Below are positions 33,604 to 42,476 of a DNA stretch of 64,000 bases, piece after piece. The translations under genes and the position numbers were made by a program. Under the pieces are notes generated by a model, which was not told the DNA's origin, did not search any database, and was given only the letters and a program-made list of their open reading frames with translations. Source of the stretch: Desulforudis sp. (lineage in GTDB: Bacteria > Bacillota > Desulfotomaculia > Desulfotomaculales > Desulforudaceae); NCBI GenBank assembly GCA_019084485.1, contig JAHRFU010000050.1, positions 62,001 through 126,000 on the forward strand, given 5' to 3'. Every line of letters starts with the position of its first letter. The stretch's first letter is position 1.

Positions 33604-35127
33604 CTATTTCTTGTAAACATCGGCAAGATAGAAGCCACCGGTCGGTTGGAGGATCAGGCCGTGTATCTCCGGTCGGTAGGCGGCGGAGTGGATGCTGTGA
33701 TTCAGTACCACCCATGGAATGTCATCAATGATTATCTCTTGAGCCTGCTCGTATAGATGCGCTCGGGTTTCCCGGTTCGAAACCTGCCGGGCCCGGGTCA
33801 GCAGCGCATCCACATGGGCGTTGGAATACCGAGCCCCGTTCATCCCGTTGGCAATCTGTGGGGTAGAAAGGAGGTTATAAAGGAAGTCATCCGGGTCACC
33901 GTTTTCACTGATCCAGCCAAACAAAAAGGCGTCTCCGTCCTGATTTTTGATCGCTTCCTTGCATTCCTCCCAGTCGTATGCCGTAATCTTCACCTTAAAA
34001 CCGACTTTTTCTAACTGAACGGCCACGGCATCGGCCAGCGCAAGACCGCCCGCCGGATTGTAGGGACGGGTGCCGTGATAGGTAATCAGGGTGATTTCTG
34101 TACCGTCATAGGCCTCCTCAGTGAGTAACTGCTTAGCTTCCTCAGGGTTGAAGGTCATTTTGGTCTTTGAAGTATGTCCCAGGACCCCGGGCGGCAGGTG
34201 AGTGCGTGCCGGGACGACTTCGCCCGGGTAGAGTTCCCTGATAATCGCATTGCGGTCAATCGCGTAAGCCGCGGCCTGACGTAGCTGTAGATTGTCAAAG
34301 GGCTTGCGGTTGGTATAAAATGCAAGGTAACTCAGATCCAGGGCGCCTAATTCCACAGTCTCTAGTTGGCGGCTGCCGATGGTGTCAACCATTCCAAGAC
34401 CCTCGGCAACGTCCGCCTTCCGGTCGTTGAGCGCCTTGAGGCGGGCTTTTGGCTCAGTTATGGTTTTGAAGATGATGTGTTCGGTACGCGGGGCGCCGGT
34501 TCGATATTCCGGAAAGGCCTCTAACAAGACCATTTCGGCATTAGCCTCTGCGATCCGATACGGACCCGATCCTACCGGCCGATCCGGTTCCGACCCGGAC
34601 TTTACGATTGCGGCCGCGGGCATGGCCAGGTTCTGGGACAGAGGTGCATAGGGATAGCGCAGCTGCAGCACTAGGGTCAGGTCGTCCTTGGTTTCAGCCT
34701 TTTCGATCGGTTCGTAGATGATCCCGGCATAGGGATACAATTCACTTCCGGCGTTCAGTTGCTGTTCGATACAGGACTTAACACTGTTGGCATCCAGAGG
34801 CGTACCATCATGAAACCGGAGGTTTTCGCGGATCTGAAATGTCCAGCGTCGACCGTCGCCTGAGATCTCGTATTTGCTTGCGATAGCCGGTTCCACCTCG
34901 CTGCTGCCCGGCTTAAAACGTAGCAACCCCTCGTACACGTTAATTAGAACCGGGATCGGGGTTTCGTCGCTAATCCGCCTGGGATCCAGCGTCGCCGGCT
35001 CCGCCGTTAGAATGTAAACCAGGCTGTCGGGTGCTTCCATCGGTAGTTCGCCGTCCGGCTTGACTAATAAGGCAATAGCCGACAGCAACAACACTGCGGC
35101 CAGGATGGCACGGAAGGTCAAACGCAT
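33604..35127 (-). CDS. ABC transporter substrate-binding protein, peptide/nickel family (SBP_bac_5)
   Basis: A 507-residue extracytoplasmic binding protein. An N-terminal hydrophobic segment (FRAILAAVLLLSAIALLV) serves as a signal or anchor; no lipobox cysteine follows, unlike most Gram-positive DppA/OppA proteins. Family motifs include LTAEPATLDPRRISD, VYEGLLRFK, WTFQIRENLRFHDGTPLDA and RQAAAYAIDRNAI. It binds oligopeptides or related ligands. No permease or ATPase gene is adjacent, so it is an orphan component and its transporter must be encoded elsewhere, if it has one. Confidence 0.9.
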   Translation of the reverse strand: MRLTFRAILAAVLLLSAIALLVKPDGELPMEAPDSLVYILTAEPATLDPRRISDETPIPVLINVYEGLLRFKPGSSEVEPAIASKYEISGDGRRWTFQIRENLRFHDGTPLDANSVKSCIEQQLNAGSELYPYAGIIYEPIEKAETKDDLTLVLQLRYPYAPLSQNLAMPAAAIVKSGSEPDRPVGSGPYRIAEANAEMVLLEAFPEYRTGAPRTEHIIFKTITEPKARLKALNDRKADVAEGLGMVDTIGSRQLETVELGALDLSYLAFYTNRKPFDNLQLRQAAAYAIDRNAIIRELYPGEVVPARTHLPPGVLGHTSKTKMTFNPEEAKQLLTEEAYDGTEITLITYHGTRPYNPAGGLALADAVAVQLEKVGFKVKITAYDWEECKEAIKNQDGDAFLFGWISENGDPDDFLYNLLSTPQIANGMNGARYSNAHVDALLTRARQVSNRETRAHLYEQAQEIIIDDIPWVVLNHSIHSAAYRPEIHGLILQPTGGFYLADVYKK

Positions 35128-35312
35128 GATTCCAGCCCCTTTGCGGTTTAACTATAGTATTCGTCCCATATATGGAAATACCTTCCTGAATGTAATGTTA
35201 TGGATGGGGGATAATCCCGGCGGTTTATTTTCCGGGAAGTGGTCAATGCTAAAATGTCAGGCATTCATTAACTATTTGGGGCAGATTGCGAATCGAGTGG
35301 AGGTAGTTTAGG

Positions 35313-36161
35313 GTGGGTATATTGTTCGGACCGGGCGGGAATTCTCAGTCCTTCTATGAAGCTCATAAGTCCTCGCTCGACGCGCCGCAATGGATTCGGA
35401 AACAGGGGTTGGGCGCCTATGAGTACCAGTGTGTCCGGGGCGTAAACATCGGAGAGGCCATGGCGGTTAAGCTGGGTGAAGAGGCCGTCCGCAACGGAAT
35501 CGCGCTAAGCATTCACGCCCCTTACTATATCAATTTCGCGACGAGTGACCCGGCTCTGCTCGTCAAAACAAAAAAGCACCTCCTGAATTCGTTACGGGCG
35601 GCACGGTGGATGGGGGCGACCAGGGTGGTTTTCCATCCCGGGGCGGCCGGCCCGGACCGTGTGGCTGCGCTTGAACGGGCCAAAGAGGGGGTCGCTCAAG
35701 TCATCGACCAGGCTGCCGACGAAAATCTTGATGATATTGTTCTGGCCCCGGAAACCCTTGGTAAAATGTCTTATCTGGGACTGCTGGACGAGGTGTTGGA
35801 GCTGTGCACCCTGTCTCCGACAATGCTTCCCACCATAGACTTCGGCCACATCCACGCCATCACTCAGGGATCCCTCACCGACCGTCAGGCGTACGCAGCC
35901 GTCCTTGACCGGGTCGTGGGGCGCCTGGGTGAAGAGCGGGCCAGGCGGATGCATATGCACTTCAGCCCGGTTGAATTCACAGCGGTCGGCGAACGGAAGC
36001 ACTGGTCGATCAAAGACGGCTATGGGCCGGACTTCTGGCCGCTGGCGGAGGAGTTGGCGGAGCGTGGTTATGCCCCCATTCTGATCTGCGAGTCAAAAGG
36101 AACCCAAGCAGAAGATGCACTTACTTATCAGCAGACATATTATGCAGCCATAGGGGCATGA
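35313..36161 (+). CDS. Deoxyribonuclease IV-like AP endonuclease (TIM barrel)
   Basis: A 282-residue protein of the AP endonuclease 2 family. The zinc-site pattern appears as LSIHAPYYINFAT (first His), VFHPGA (second His), LAPETLGK (Glu), TIDFGHIHA (Asp/His), and MHMHFSP followed by a final LICESKG (Glu). Nfo-type enzymes cut DNA at abasic sites during base-excision repair. The start is GTG 35313 with GGAGG upstream. The family also includes sugar isomerases, so nuclease activity is inferred; the full zinc set favours Nfo. Confidence 0.88.
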   Translation: MGILFGPGGNSQSFYEAHKSSLDAPQWIRKQGLGAYEYQCVRGVNIGEAMAVKLGEEAVRNGIALSIHAPYYINFATSDPALLVKTKKHLLNSLRAARWMGATRVVFHPGAAGPDRVAALERAKEGVAQVIDQAADENLDDIVLAPETLGKMSYLGLLDEVLELCTLSPTMLPTIDFGHIHAITQGSLTDRQAYAAVLDRVVGRLGEERARRMHMHFSPVEFTAVGERKHWSIKDGYGPDFWPLAEELAERGYAPILICESKGTQAEDALTYQQTYYAAIGA

Positions 36162-36197
36162 AACTGAAAAATTGCTTGCTTTTTGGTTACCTTACTA

Positions 36198-36203
36198 TAT
36201 AAT
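36198..36203 (+). promoter_or_regulatory. -10 element upstream of polyamine operon
   Basis: A perfect TATAAT lies 78 bp before pdaD. TTGCTT motifs sit 15 or 19 bp upstream, so the -35 is imperfectly spaced. Confidence 0.45.
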
Positions 36204-36280
36204 AGTTTCCGTTGCAGAATTTCTCTCACCAGGTAAACGGGTTTCCTAATTCGACCCGTTTGAAAGGGGGCTTATTGGCG

Positions 36281-36736
36281 GTGCTACCTACTCCTAAGAA
36301 ATACATGGTAACTGCGGCCGGTGCCGAGGGTACCAGCAAACTGAATGCTTTTGACAACGCTCTCCTCCAGGCCGGAATCGGAAACATTAACCTGATCCGG
36401 GTTTCCAGTATTTTACCTCCGGATGCTGAGTTTGACGCCGATCTCCGGTTTCCACTAGGCGCGTTGGTCCCGACGGCTTACGGTTCCATCACCAGTGACA
36501 TTCCCGGTGAACTGATTGCGGCGGCGGTTGGTGTGGCCGTTAGCGAGACCTTCGGAGTGATTATGGAATTCGCCGGGAAATGTAGCGGCCAGGAGGCCCA
36601 TGCGGCTGTCAGCGGGATGCTGGACGAGGCCTTTGCCACGCGCGGACTGAAAATCGTGGAAAGGAAGATTGCAGCCTGTGAGCACCGGGTGAACCAGGTA
36701 GGGTGCTGCTTAGCTGCTGTTCCATTGTGGTATTAA
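36281..36736 (+). CDS. pdaD: Pyruvoyl-dependent arginine decarboxylase
   Basis: A 151-residue proenzyme that self-cleaves to alpha and beta chains with an N-terminal pyruvoyl group and decarboxylates arginine to agmatine. The cleavage region INLIRVSSILPPDAEF (Ser-Ser pair near residue 44) and the ALVPTAYGSITSD and GVIMEFAGKCSGQEA segments match the archaeal/Clostridial PvlArgDC family. GTG 36281 follows AAAGGGGG by about 10 bp; the longer ORF from 36212 lacks support. It is first in a pdaD-speE-speB operon, giving arginine to agmatine, agmatine to putrescine, and putrescine to spermidine. Confidence 0.93.
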   Translation: MLPTPKKYMVTAAGAEGTSKLNAFDNALLQAGIGNINLIRVSSILPPDAEFDADLRFPLGALVPTAYGSITSDIPGELIAAAVGVAVSETFGVIMEFAGKCSGQEAHAAVSGMLDEAFATRGLKIVERKIAACEHRVNQVGCCLAAVPLWY

Positions 36737-36784
36737 GAAGACATTGACCATCCTATAAATGTTTGCCGCAGGGAGGGAAATACA

Positions 36785-37624
36785 TTGGATTTATGGTTCA
36801 CAGAAAAACAGAGTGACTTTTTGGCGACCAGTTATCGTGTCCGCCGGACGCTGCACGCAGAGCAGACCCCTTTTCAGGACCTTGCGGTGCTGGACACCGT
36901 GCCGTTTGGGCGCATGCTGGTGCTCGACGGATTCGTCCAAACCACAATCGGTGATGAGTTTATCTACCACGAGATGATCACGCACGTGCCGTTGAACAGC
37001 CATCCGGCCCCGAAGAAGGTACTGATCATCGGCGGCGGCGATGGCGGAACCATGCGTGAAGTGGTGAAGCACTCAGCGGTCGAGAAATGCATCCAGGTTG
37101 AGATCGATGAAAGAGTAGTGGAGGTCTCCAAGCAGTACCTTCCCGAGATTGCCTGCGGTTTTGAGAGTCCCAAGGGTGAGTTGATTATTGATGACGGGAT
37201 CAAGTATGTCCAGGATCACCCGGACACGTTTGACGTGATCATCATCGATTCCACCGATCCGGTAGGTCCTGCCGTCGGTCTTTTCAGCCGTGAGTTTTAT
37301 GCTTCAGTACACCGTGCGCTCAAAGAGGACGGGCTCTTTGTGGCCCAGAGCGAGTCACCGAACGATGAACTGAAACTGATTGCCCGGATCAACCGGGATC
37401 TGAGGGAGTTATTCGGGCTGAGCCGTACCTACCTGGCGCATATCCAGACCTACCCCGGAACGATGTGGAGTTTCACCATCGGTTCCAAGAAATACGACCC
37501 GAAGAAAGTGGACCCCGCCAAGATTGAGGAAATCAAAGGCCTTCGGTACTATACACCGGAACTGCATGTAGGTGCCTTCGTGTTGCCGCGCTTTGTTCTG
37601 GATGGACTGAAGGAGCAGGGTTAA
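36785..37624 (+). CDS. speE: Polyamine aminopropyltransferase (spermidine synthase)
   Basis: A 279-residue enzyme that transfers the aminopropyl group from decarboxylated SAM to putrescine. The binding motif VLIIGGGDGGTMREV is near residue 80, an acidic motif VEIDERVVEV follows, and IIIDSTDPVGPAVGLFS (near 155) supplies the gatekeeping Asp residues. The start is TTG after GGGAGGG. Middle gene of the polyamine operon. No speD (SAM decarboxylase) is in the window. Confidence 0.96.
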   Translation: MDLWFTEKQSDFLATSYRVRRTLHAEQTPFQDLAVLDTVPFGRMLVLDGFVQTTIGDEFIYHEMITHVPLNSHPAPKKVLIIGGGDGGTMREVVKHSAVEKCIQVEIDERVVEVSKQYLPEIACGFESPKGELIIDDGIKYVQDHPDTFDVIIIDSTDPVGPAVGLFSREFYASVHRALKEDGLFVAQSESPNDELKLIARINRDLRELFGLSRTYLAHIQTYPGTMWSFTIGSKKYDPKKVDPAKIEEIKGLRYYTPELHVGAFVLPRFVLDGLKEQG

Positions 37625-37628
37625 GACC

Positions 37629-38540
37629 GTGCTGAAATGGACCACCAAACAATGCGATTTTATGGCTGCGGGATCGGACTATCAGCGTTCTTCCATGGTT
37701 ATCGTCGGGGCACCGCTGGACAGTACCACTTCTTTCCGCGGCGGCACCAGGCTCGGACCGCGGGCGATCCGTGAGATGTCCTACAATCTTGAGGATTACA
37801 GCATCGAGTTAGGCAGCGAAATCTCGAACGTCACCTTTTTTGACGCGGGCGATCTGGAATTCCCGTTGGGCTACCTGGAGGAAAGTCTAAATCGGATCGA
37901 GCAGGTGGCCGACCGAATCGTGGGCGACGGCAAGATTCCGGTTTTCCTGGGCGGAGAACACCTGATCACCCTGCCGATCGTCAAGGCCGTGGCCAAGCAC
38001 TATCCCGAGTTGGTAGTGATCCACCTTGACGCCCATGCTGACCTGCGCGAGGAGTACTTGGGTGCCAAGCTCTCCCACGCCACGGTGATGCGCCGGGTGA
38101 GTGAGATCGTCAGCCCGTCCAACCTGTTTCAGTTCGGAGTGCGTTCGGCCACCCGGGAAGAGATCATCTTTGCCCGGGACAACGGGTACATGTCCATCGA
38201 CGATGTCCTCGGCGGTCTGGAGGAAGTGACCCCGATCCTCAAGGGCCGGCCTGTGTACCTTACCCTGGACATCGACGTGGTGGACCCGGCCTTTGCGCCC
38301 GGTGTCGGCACACCGGAGCCGGGCGGCATTGATTCCCGCGAGTTGTTGCAATCGGTATACTATCTATATGATCTCAATGTGGTGGGGCTGGATATTGTCG
38401 AGGTTAACCCCACTTATGACGTGTCCGGACGAACCGCGGCACTGGCGGCTAAAGTACTTAGAGAGGCCATAATTTGCTGTGGTGCGGGCAGACGGGGGAA
38501 AATCAAAATTGTGGAGAACAATAAACATCATAACAGTTGA
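37629..38540 (+). CDS. speB: Agmatinase
   Basis: A 303-residue ureohydrolase that hydrolyses agmatine to putrescine and urea. The binuclear Mn site is complete: FLGGEHLIT (His), VIHLDAHADLR (DxHxD), SHATVMRR, and LTLDIDVVDPAFAPGVGTPEPGG. The start is GTG 37629 with AGGAGCAGGG upstream and a 4-bp gap after speE. It completes an arginine-agmatine-putrescine route. Arginase activity is unlikely because the partner upstream is an arginine decarboxylase. Confidence 0.96.
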   Translation: MLKWTTKQCDFMAAGSDYQRSSMVIVGAPLDSTTSFRGGTRLGPRAIREMSYNLEDYSIELGSEISNVTFFDAGDLEFPLGYLEESLNRIEQVADRIVGDGKIPVFLGGEHLITLPIVKAVAKHYPELVVIHLDAHADLREEYLGAKLSHATVMRRVSEIVSPSNLFQFGVRSATREEIIFARDNGYMSIDDVLGGLEEVTPILKGRPVYLTLDIDVVDPAFAPGVGTPEPGGIDSRELLQSVYYLYDLNVVGLDIVEVNPTYDVSGRTAALAAKVLREAIICCGAGRRGKIKIVENNKHHNS

Positions 38541-38565
38541 CTTTTATTTGGGCCTTCGGTATACT
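38537..38565 (+). promoter_or_regulatory. Promoter of tRNA-Asp
   Basis: TTGACT-17 bp-TATACT, 15 bp before the tRNA and overlapping the end of speB. Confidence 0.75.
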
Positions 38566-38579
38566 AAGGCTTGCGGCAC

Positions 38580-38658
38580 GGAGCTGTGGTGTAGTCAGGT
38601 CTAACATGTCTGCCTGTCACGCAGAAGATCGAGGGTTCGAATCCCTTCAGCTCCGCCA
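38580..38658 (+). tRNA. tRNA-Asp (anticodon GTC)
   Basis: A complete cloverleaf with encoded CCA. Acceptor GGAGCTG/CAGCTCC, discriminator G73, anticodon loop CTGTCAC. Confidence 0.96.
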
Positions 38659-38673
38659 CTTTAAGTCACTAAT

Positions 38674-38700
38674 GCAAGGCTAAATGCCTTGCTTATTTTT
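38674..38700 (+). terminator. Terminator of tRNA-Asp
   Basis: GCAAGGC-TAAAT-GCCTTGC stem followed by TTATTTTT. Confidence 0.85.
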
Positions 38701-38724
38701 GGGGACCGGGAGCAGAGTTGGCAC

Positions 38725-38753
38725 TTGCAAAAAAGCGTGAACGGTGCTAAAAT
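38725..38753 (+). promoter_or_regulatory. Promoter of tRNA-Phe and tRNA-Gly
   Basis: TTGCAA-17 bp-TAAAAT, about 50 bp before tRNA-Phe. Confidence 0.6.
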
Positions 38754-38802
38754 GAGTTCTGCGGTACGTCCGTTGGCAGACAGTGGGCTGCCGGTATTTT
38801 AG

Positions 38803-38878
<76 letters not shown>

Positions 38879-38892
38879 TAATGGTTTTAAAT

Positions 38893-38967
38893 GCGGAAGT
38901 AGCTCAGTGGTAGAGCATCGCCTTGCCAAGGCGAGGGTCGAGGGTTCGAATCCCTTCTTCCGCTCCA
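38893..38967 (+). tRNA. tRNA-Gly (anticodon GCC)
   Basis: A complete cloverleaf with encoded CCA. Acceptor GCGGAAG/CTTCCGC, discriminator U73, anticodon loop TTGCCAA. It lies 14 bp after tRNA-Phe, so the two are probably one transcript. Confidence 0.96.
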
Positions 38968-38979
38968 TAAGATTAAGGG

Positions 38980-39007
38980 AACCTCCTCTGATGAGGAGGT
39001 TTTTCTT
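38980..39007 (+). terminator. Terminator of tRNA-Phe/Gly transcript
   Basis: AACCTCCTC-TGAT-GAGGAGGTT stem followed by TTTTCTTC. Confidence 0.88.
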
Positions 39008-39330
39008 CTGTGTAAGCTGTTTGTGTTTGCTTCGTTGGGTAACGGATCGGCCACAGGCAGGGCAAGCGCACAACCCTTTCCGTCGAACGTGTTGCCGTTA
39101 ACTCAAAATTAAGACTGGTATAATGGTTTCTTCACATTCCGCAGCTATCATTACCCTTGGAAACGACTGGCGGGTAGGTGGTGGGGTAATGCGGGTGCTA
39201 GTGGTTGACGGATGAACCGTTTCAAAGCGGATTATCGACAAAGAAACCAGTAGCATATACCGAGGGTTAGCGCATAGAATAGAGTTATGTTCTTTAAGGT
39301 TACGTCCGGACTATAAGGAGGTGGAACTCA

Positions 39331-39558
39331 TTGCATCATCCGTACCGCAGTATCATGGCTGATCTGCTCCGGGAGCGGCAGAACCTGCTGGAAACGCTCT
39401 ACTACTACGCACCCAAGCATCAGGAGCCGATCCTGGATAGGCTCAGGGAACTGGAGGCACTCATTGCTCTGGAAGAGGACAACGGACCGCGCTCCTATCT
39501 CGACCACATTATGAACCGCGCCAATTTCGCCGTCAATTCCCCGCTGCCGCCGCAATAG
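39331..39558 (+). CDS. Small helical protein, hypothetical (weakly Spo0E-like)
   Basis: A 75-residue protein starting at TTG behind a very strong AAGGAGGTG site. It is mostly two helices (SIMADLLRERQNLLETLYYYAP and EPILDRLRELEALIALEED), an antiparallel-hairpin pattern that faintly recalls Spo0E-like aspartyl phosphatases, but the SxxLDxLI motif is not intact. No membrane segment. It has its own terminator. The 270 bp upstream (39008-39330) contain no feature I can name. Function unknown. Confidence 0.65.
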   Translation: MHHPYRSIMADLLRERQNLLETLYYYAPKHQEPILDRLRELEALIALEEDNGPRSYLDHIMNRANFAVNSPLPPQ

Positions 39559-39595
39559 CGCCAGACCTAAGAAACGCAGGACAGCCCCAACGGAG

Positions 39596-39620
39596 GAGGC
39601 TCATATCAAGCCTCTTTTTT
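39596..39620 (+). terminator. Intrinsic terminator
   Basis: GAGGCT-CATATCA... -AGCCTC stem followed by TTTTTT, after the small helical protein gene. Confidence 0.88.
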
Positions 39621-39647
39621 CGTGCCCTGCTGCCACCCAACGGCTCC

Positions 39648-39686
39648 TTTACACAAAGTTAACACGCCGGCAACGTTGTTTTAACA
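39648..39686 (+). promoter_or_regulatory. Pho box upstream of pstC
   Basis: TTTACA (39648), TTAACA (39659) and TTAACA (39681) are phased by 11 bp, with a degenerate unit at 39670. This is the TT(A/T)ACA direct-repeat arrangement bound by PhoP in Firmicutes. Confidence 0.75.
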
Positions 39687-39699
39687 TTGGTTGATTACG

Positions 39700-40581
39700 A
39701 TGAAGGAAACCATTCCGGTGGGTGACGCAGTGCGACGGAGAATTGAGTGGCTAATTGAAAAGAGTTTACTGCTCAGCGCGATTGTAGGTACCTTGATCGT
39801 TATGCTGATTGCGGTTTTCACTTTCCTGGAGGGTTTCCCCTTCCTGGCGAAGTACGGGATCACGAGCTTTATCACGGGTAAGGTCTGGGACCCTGCTTAC
39901 GGCGAGTTTGGAATCCTCTCGATGATTATTGGAACCTTTTACGTCACTATCGGGGCACTGATCATCGGTGTCCCGATCGCAGTTGCCTGTGCTATTTTTT
40001 TGGCCGAAATGGCTCCGCAACCCCTGGCCCGCCTGTTCCGGCCTATCATTGAGCTCCTGGCGGGCATCCCCACTGTGGTATACGGCTTCTTCGGTCTGAT
40101 AGTGATTGTCGGCTTCATCAAATCCCATTTTGACGTACCGGGTTTCAGTATCCTGGCTGCCTCTATAATGCTGGCGATTATGATTTTGCCTACCGTCATC
40201 AATATCTCCGAGGACGCGATCCGAGCTGTTCCAAAGCAGTACAAGGAGGGCTCTCTGGCACTGGGGGCGACGCACTGGCAGACCATCCGGTACGTGATTT
40301 TGCCTGGTGCCCGCTCAGGCCTGATCAGCGCCATCTTCCTGGGTATGGGACGAGCTATAGGGGAGACAATGGCCGTGATTATGGTCGCCGGAAATACGGC
40401 CCTGATTCCGACCTCGATGCTCGACCCGGTTCGCACTTTGACCATCAACATCGCCTTGGAAATGGGTTATGCCTACGGCGACCACTCCTCGTCCCTGTTT
40501 GCGACCGGAATTGTGTTGTTTGTTCTGATTATTTGTCTTAACGCCCTGGTCACGCGGTTAAAAAGGCGGGTGACGGAGTGA
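39700..40581 (+). CDS. pstC: Phosphate ABC transporter permease PstC
   Basis: A protein of about 293 residues with six hydrophobic helices, one half of the phosphate import channel. The PstC start region, WDPAYGEFGILSMIIGTFYVT, is followed by the permease signature EGSLALGATHWQTIRYVILPGARSGLISA (EAA loop near residue 185) and IGETMAVIMVAGN. ATG 39700 is chosen; TTG 39691 in frame is possible, and neither has a clear ribosome binding site. It is preceded by a Pho box and overlaps pstA by GTGA. Confidence 0.95.
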   Translation: MKETIPVGDAVRRRIEWLIEKSLLLSAIVGTLIVMLIAVFTFLEGFPFLAKYGITSFITGKVWDPAYGEFGILSMIIGTFYVTIGALIIGVPIAVACAIFLAEMAPQPLARLFRPIIELLAGIPTVVYGFFGLIVIVGFIKSHFDVPGFSILAASIMLAIMILPTVINISEDAIRAVPKQYKEGSLALGATHWQTIRYVILPGARSGLISAIFLGMGRAIGETMAVIMVAGNTALIPTSMLDPVRTLTINIALEMGYAYGDHSSSLFATGIVLFVLIICLNALVTRLKRRVTE

Positions 40582-41438
40582 AAATGCAAAGGCGCAGCTT
40601 GAGGATCGAGGAGACCCTGGTCAAGGCCTTTATCTACTTCTCCGTAATCTGTGTGGTCTTCGCGCTGTTTAATATCCTGTGGCACATCCTCTCGCACGGA
40701 GTGGGGCTGATCACCTGGGAGTTCATTTCTTCCTACCCGCGGGATATGGGCCGCGCGGGTGGCATCCTGCCCTCCATTGTGGGTACTGCTTGTCTGGTGG
40801 CGCTGGCGGTGGCCGTGGCCGCACCGATCGGGATCCTGACTGCCACCTACTTGGCGGAGTATGCTGGGAAGAGCGGTGTCATGAGAGCGGTGCGCTTCTC
40901 CATCGACACTCTGGCCGGGGTGCCGTCCATCGTCTTCGGATTGTTCGGCTTTGCCTTCCTGGTGATCTTCTGCGGCTTCCGCTGGTCCATTCTCTCCGGC
41001 GGTCTGACACTGGCCTTTATGATTCTGCCGGTCATCGTGCGCACCTCCGAGGAAGCGATCAAGAGCGTACCCTACGAATACCGCGAGTGCAGCCTGGCCC
41101 TCGGTGCCACCAAATGGCAGACTGTGGCGCGGGTGGTACTGCCCGCCGCCGCCCCGGGCATCGTGACCGGGATCATCTTGGGTATCGGGCGCTCGGTGGG
41201 TGAGACCGCGGCAATCATGCTGACCGCCGGTAGCTCTTTGGGACTGCCCACGTCCATAATGGACCCCGTGCGTAGCCTCTCCCTGCACCTGTACATCCTG
41301 GTTTCGGAAGGAGTATCTTTTGAGATGGGATATGCTACAGCCAGTGTGTTGATTATCCTCATCTTCTGCGTAAACCTGATTACCAACCTTCTGGTACGCT
41401 ACATGATTACCAAACGGATGGGGGCCGGGGCTCACTGA
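40578..41438 (+). CDS. pstA: Phosphate ABC transporter permease PstA
   Basis: A 286-residue permease with six hydrophobic helices. SYPRDMGRAGGILPSIVGT resembles the PstA entry segment, and ECSLALGATKWQTVARVVLPAAAPGIVTG is the EAA loop, followed by GRSVGETAAIMLTAGS. The start is GTG overlapping the pstC stop. No ATPase gene (pstB) follows, which is unusual; the next genes are a metallophosphoesterase and pstS. Confidence 0.95.
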   Translation: MKMQRRSLRIEETLVKAFIYFSVICVVFALFNILWHILSHGVGLITWEFISSYPRDMGRAGGILPSIVGTACLVALAVAVAAPIGILTATYLAEYAGKSGVMRAVRFSIDTLAGVPSIVFGLFGFAFLVIFCGFRWSILSGGLTLAFMILPVIVRTSEEAIKSVPYEYRECSLALGATKWQTVARVVLPAAAPGIVTGIILGIGRSVGETAAIMLTAGSSLGLPTSIMDPVRSLSLHLYILVSEGVSFEMGYATASVLIILIFCVNLITNLLVRYMITKRMGAGAH

Positions 41439-41439
41439 G

Positions 41440-41530
41440 AAGTGTGAGGTGTGAGATACTCGATGGAATTCGCACTACGAATTCCAACCTTTAAGTCTCA
41501 CTTTCAGATTCTCACGTCCCACCTCTCATT
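41440..41530. repeat. Imperfect inverted repeat with GTGAGA motifs
   Basis: A perfect core GGAATTCG-CACTA-CGAATTCC is flanked by imperfectly mirrored runs of GTGAG-type sequence (left TGAGAAGTGTGAGG, right TCTCACGTCCCACC). It fills the gap between pstA and the phosphoesterase gene and could be a structured mRNA spacer or a mobile relic. Confidence 0.6.
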
Positions 41531-41562
41531 AGAGATCGGTAAATCATATTGAGGTGAGAACA

Positions 41563-42288
41563 ATGGAACGGATTGCAGTGATATCGGATATCCATGGGAA
41601 CCTCCCGGCCCTTGAGGCCGTCCTTGAGGAGATCGACCGCATCGGGGTGGACGGGGTGTTTTGCACGGGAGACTTGGTCGGGTATGGGCCATTCCCGAAT
41701 GAAGTGGTGGCACTAATTCGGAAGCGTGCTATTCCAACGGTTTTGGGCAACTATGACGATGGAGTGGCCTTTGACCGGTTGGCTTGCGGCTGTGACTATC
41801 CGGACCCCGAGACCATGGCCGTCGGCGTCGCCTCCATGCATTGGACAAAGGCTAATCTTTTCAAAGAGAACAAGGACTTCTTACGCAACCTTCCGGCTAA
41901 AACCTGGGTATCGCTGGGAATGTCGGATATCCTGCTGGTACATGGATCCCCCCGGGCCCTAAACGAGTATCTGTATGAGGAGAACATCTCAGGCCTGTTT
42001 CCGGAACTCAAGCAGGAGTTCTACTTCGATGTACTTGTAGCCGGGCACACCCACCGCCCTTACGTGCGGAAGGCTGATTCCGCGATGGTAGTCAATCCTG
42101 GCAGCGTCGGCCAGCCCCGGGACGGCGACCCCCGCGCGGCCTTTGCGCTGTTTAGCACAGACGGCCAGGACCAAGTGAGCGCACGTATCTATCGGATAGA
42201 CTACGACATCGAGCGTGTGATCCAGGCGATTTGGACCGTCGGTTTACCGCCCAGCCTCGGCGAAACCCTGATCCACGGCCGACGTTGA
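41563..42288 (+). CDS. Metallophosphoesterase (YfcE/MJ0936-like)
   Basis: A 241-residue calcineurin-like phosphoesterase. The metal-binding blocks are in order: AVISDIHGNLPALEAVL (DxH), CTGDLVGYGPFP (GDxxGYG), VLGNYDD (GNxD variant), LLVHGSP, and VAGHTHRPYV (GHTH), ending with VVNPGSVGQPRDGDPRA. ATG 41563 follows GAGGTGAGAA. Such enzymes cleave phosphodiesters or phosphate esters; the substrate is unknown. The position inside the pst cluster suggests a phosphate-scavenging role. Confidence 0.93.
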   Translation: MERIAVISDIHGNLPALEAVLEEIDRIGVDGVFCTGDLVGYGPFPNEVVALIRKRAIPTVLGNYDDGVAFDRLACGCDYPDPETMAVGVASMHWTKANLFKENKDFLRNLPAKTWVSLGMSDILLVHGSPRALNEYLYEENISGLFPELKQEFYFDVLVAGHTHRPYVRKADSAMVVNPGSVGQPRDGDPRAAFALFSTDGQDQVSARIYRIDYDIERVIQAIWTVGLPPSLGETLIHGRR

Positions 42289-42303
42289 GCGCCGCTTCGC
42301 GAA

Positions 42304-42342
42304 TTAACCCAATCTTAAAACTCCGATAACAGCTATTTAACA
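42304..42342 (+). promoter_or_regulatory. Pho box upstream of pstS
   Basis: Four TTAACA-like units (TTAACC, TTAAAA, ATAACA, TTAACA) start at 42304, 42315, 42326 and 42337, an exact 11-bp period. This is an excellent PhoP-binding arrangement and implies induction of pstS by phosphate starvation. Confidence 0.85.
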
Positions 42343-42476
42343 TCTACCGATTAGTATTGTCTCTAAGAGATAAGTTTCGGTGGTTTGGATTGAAGGAGGG
42401 GAGATGAAAGGAATAGTTTGACCCCGAACGGGAATGTGCTGATCAAGACATTTAATTGATTGAGGGAGGAAGAATG

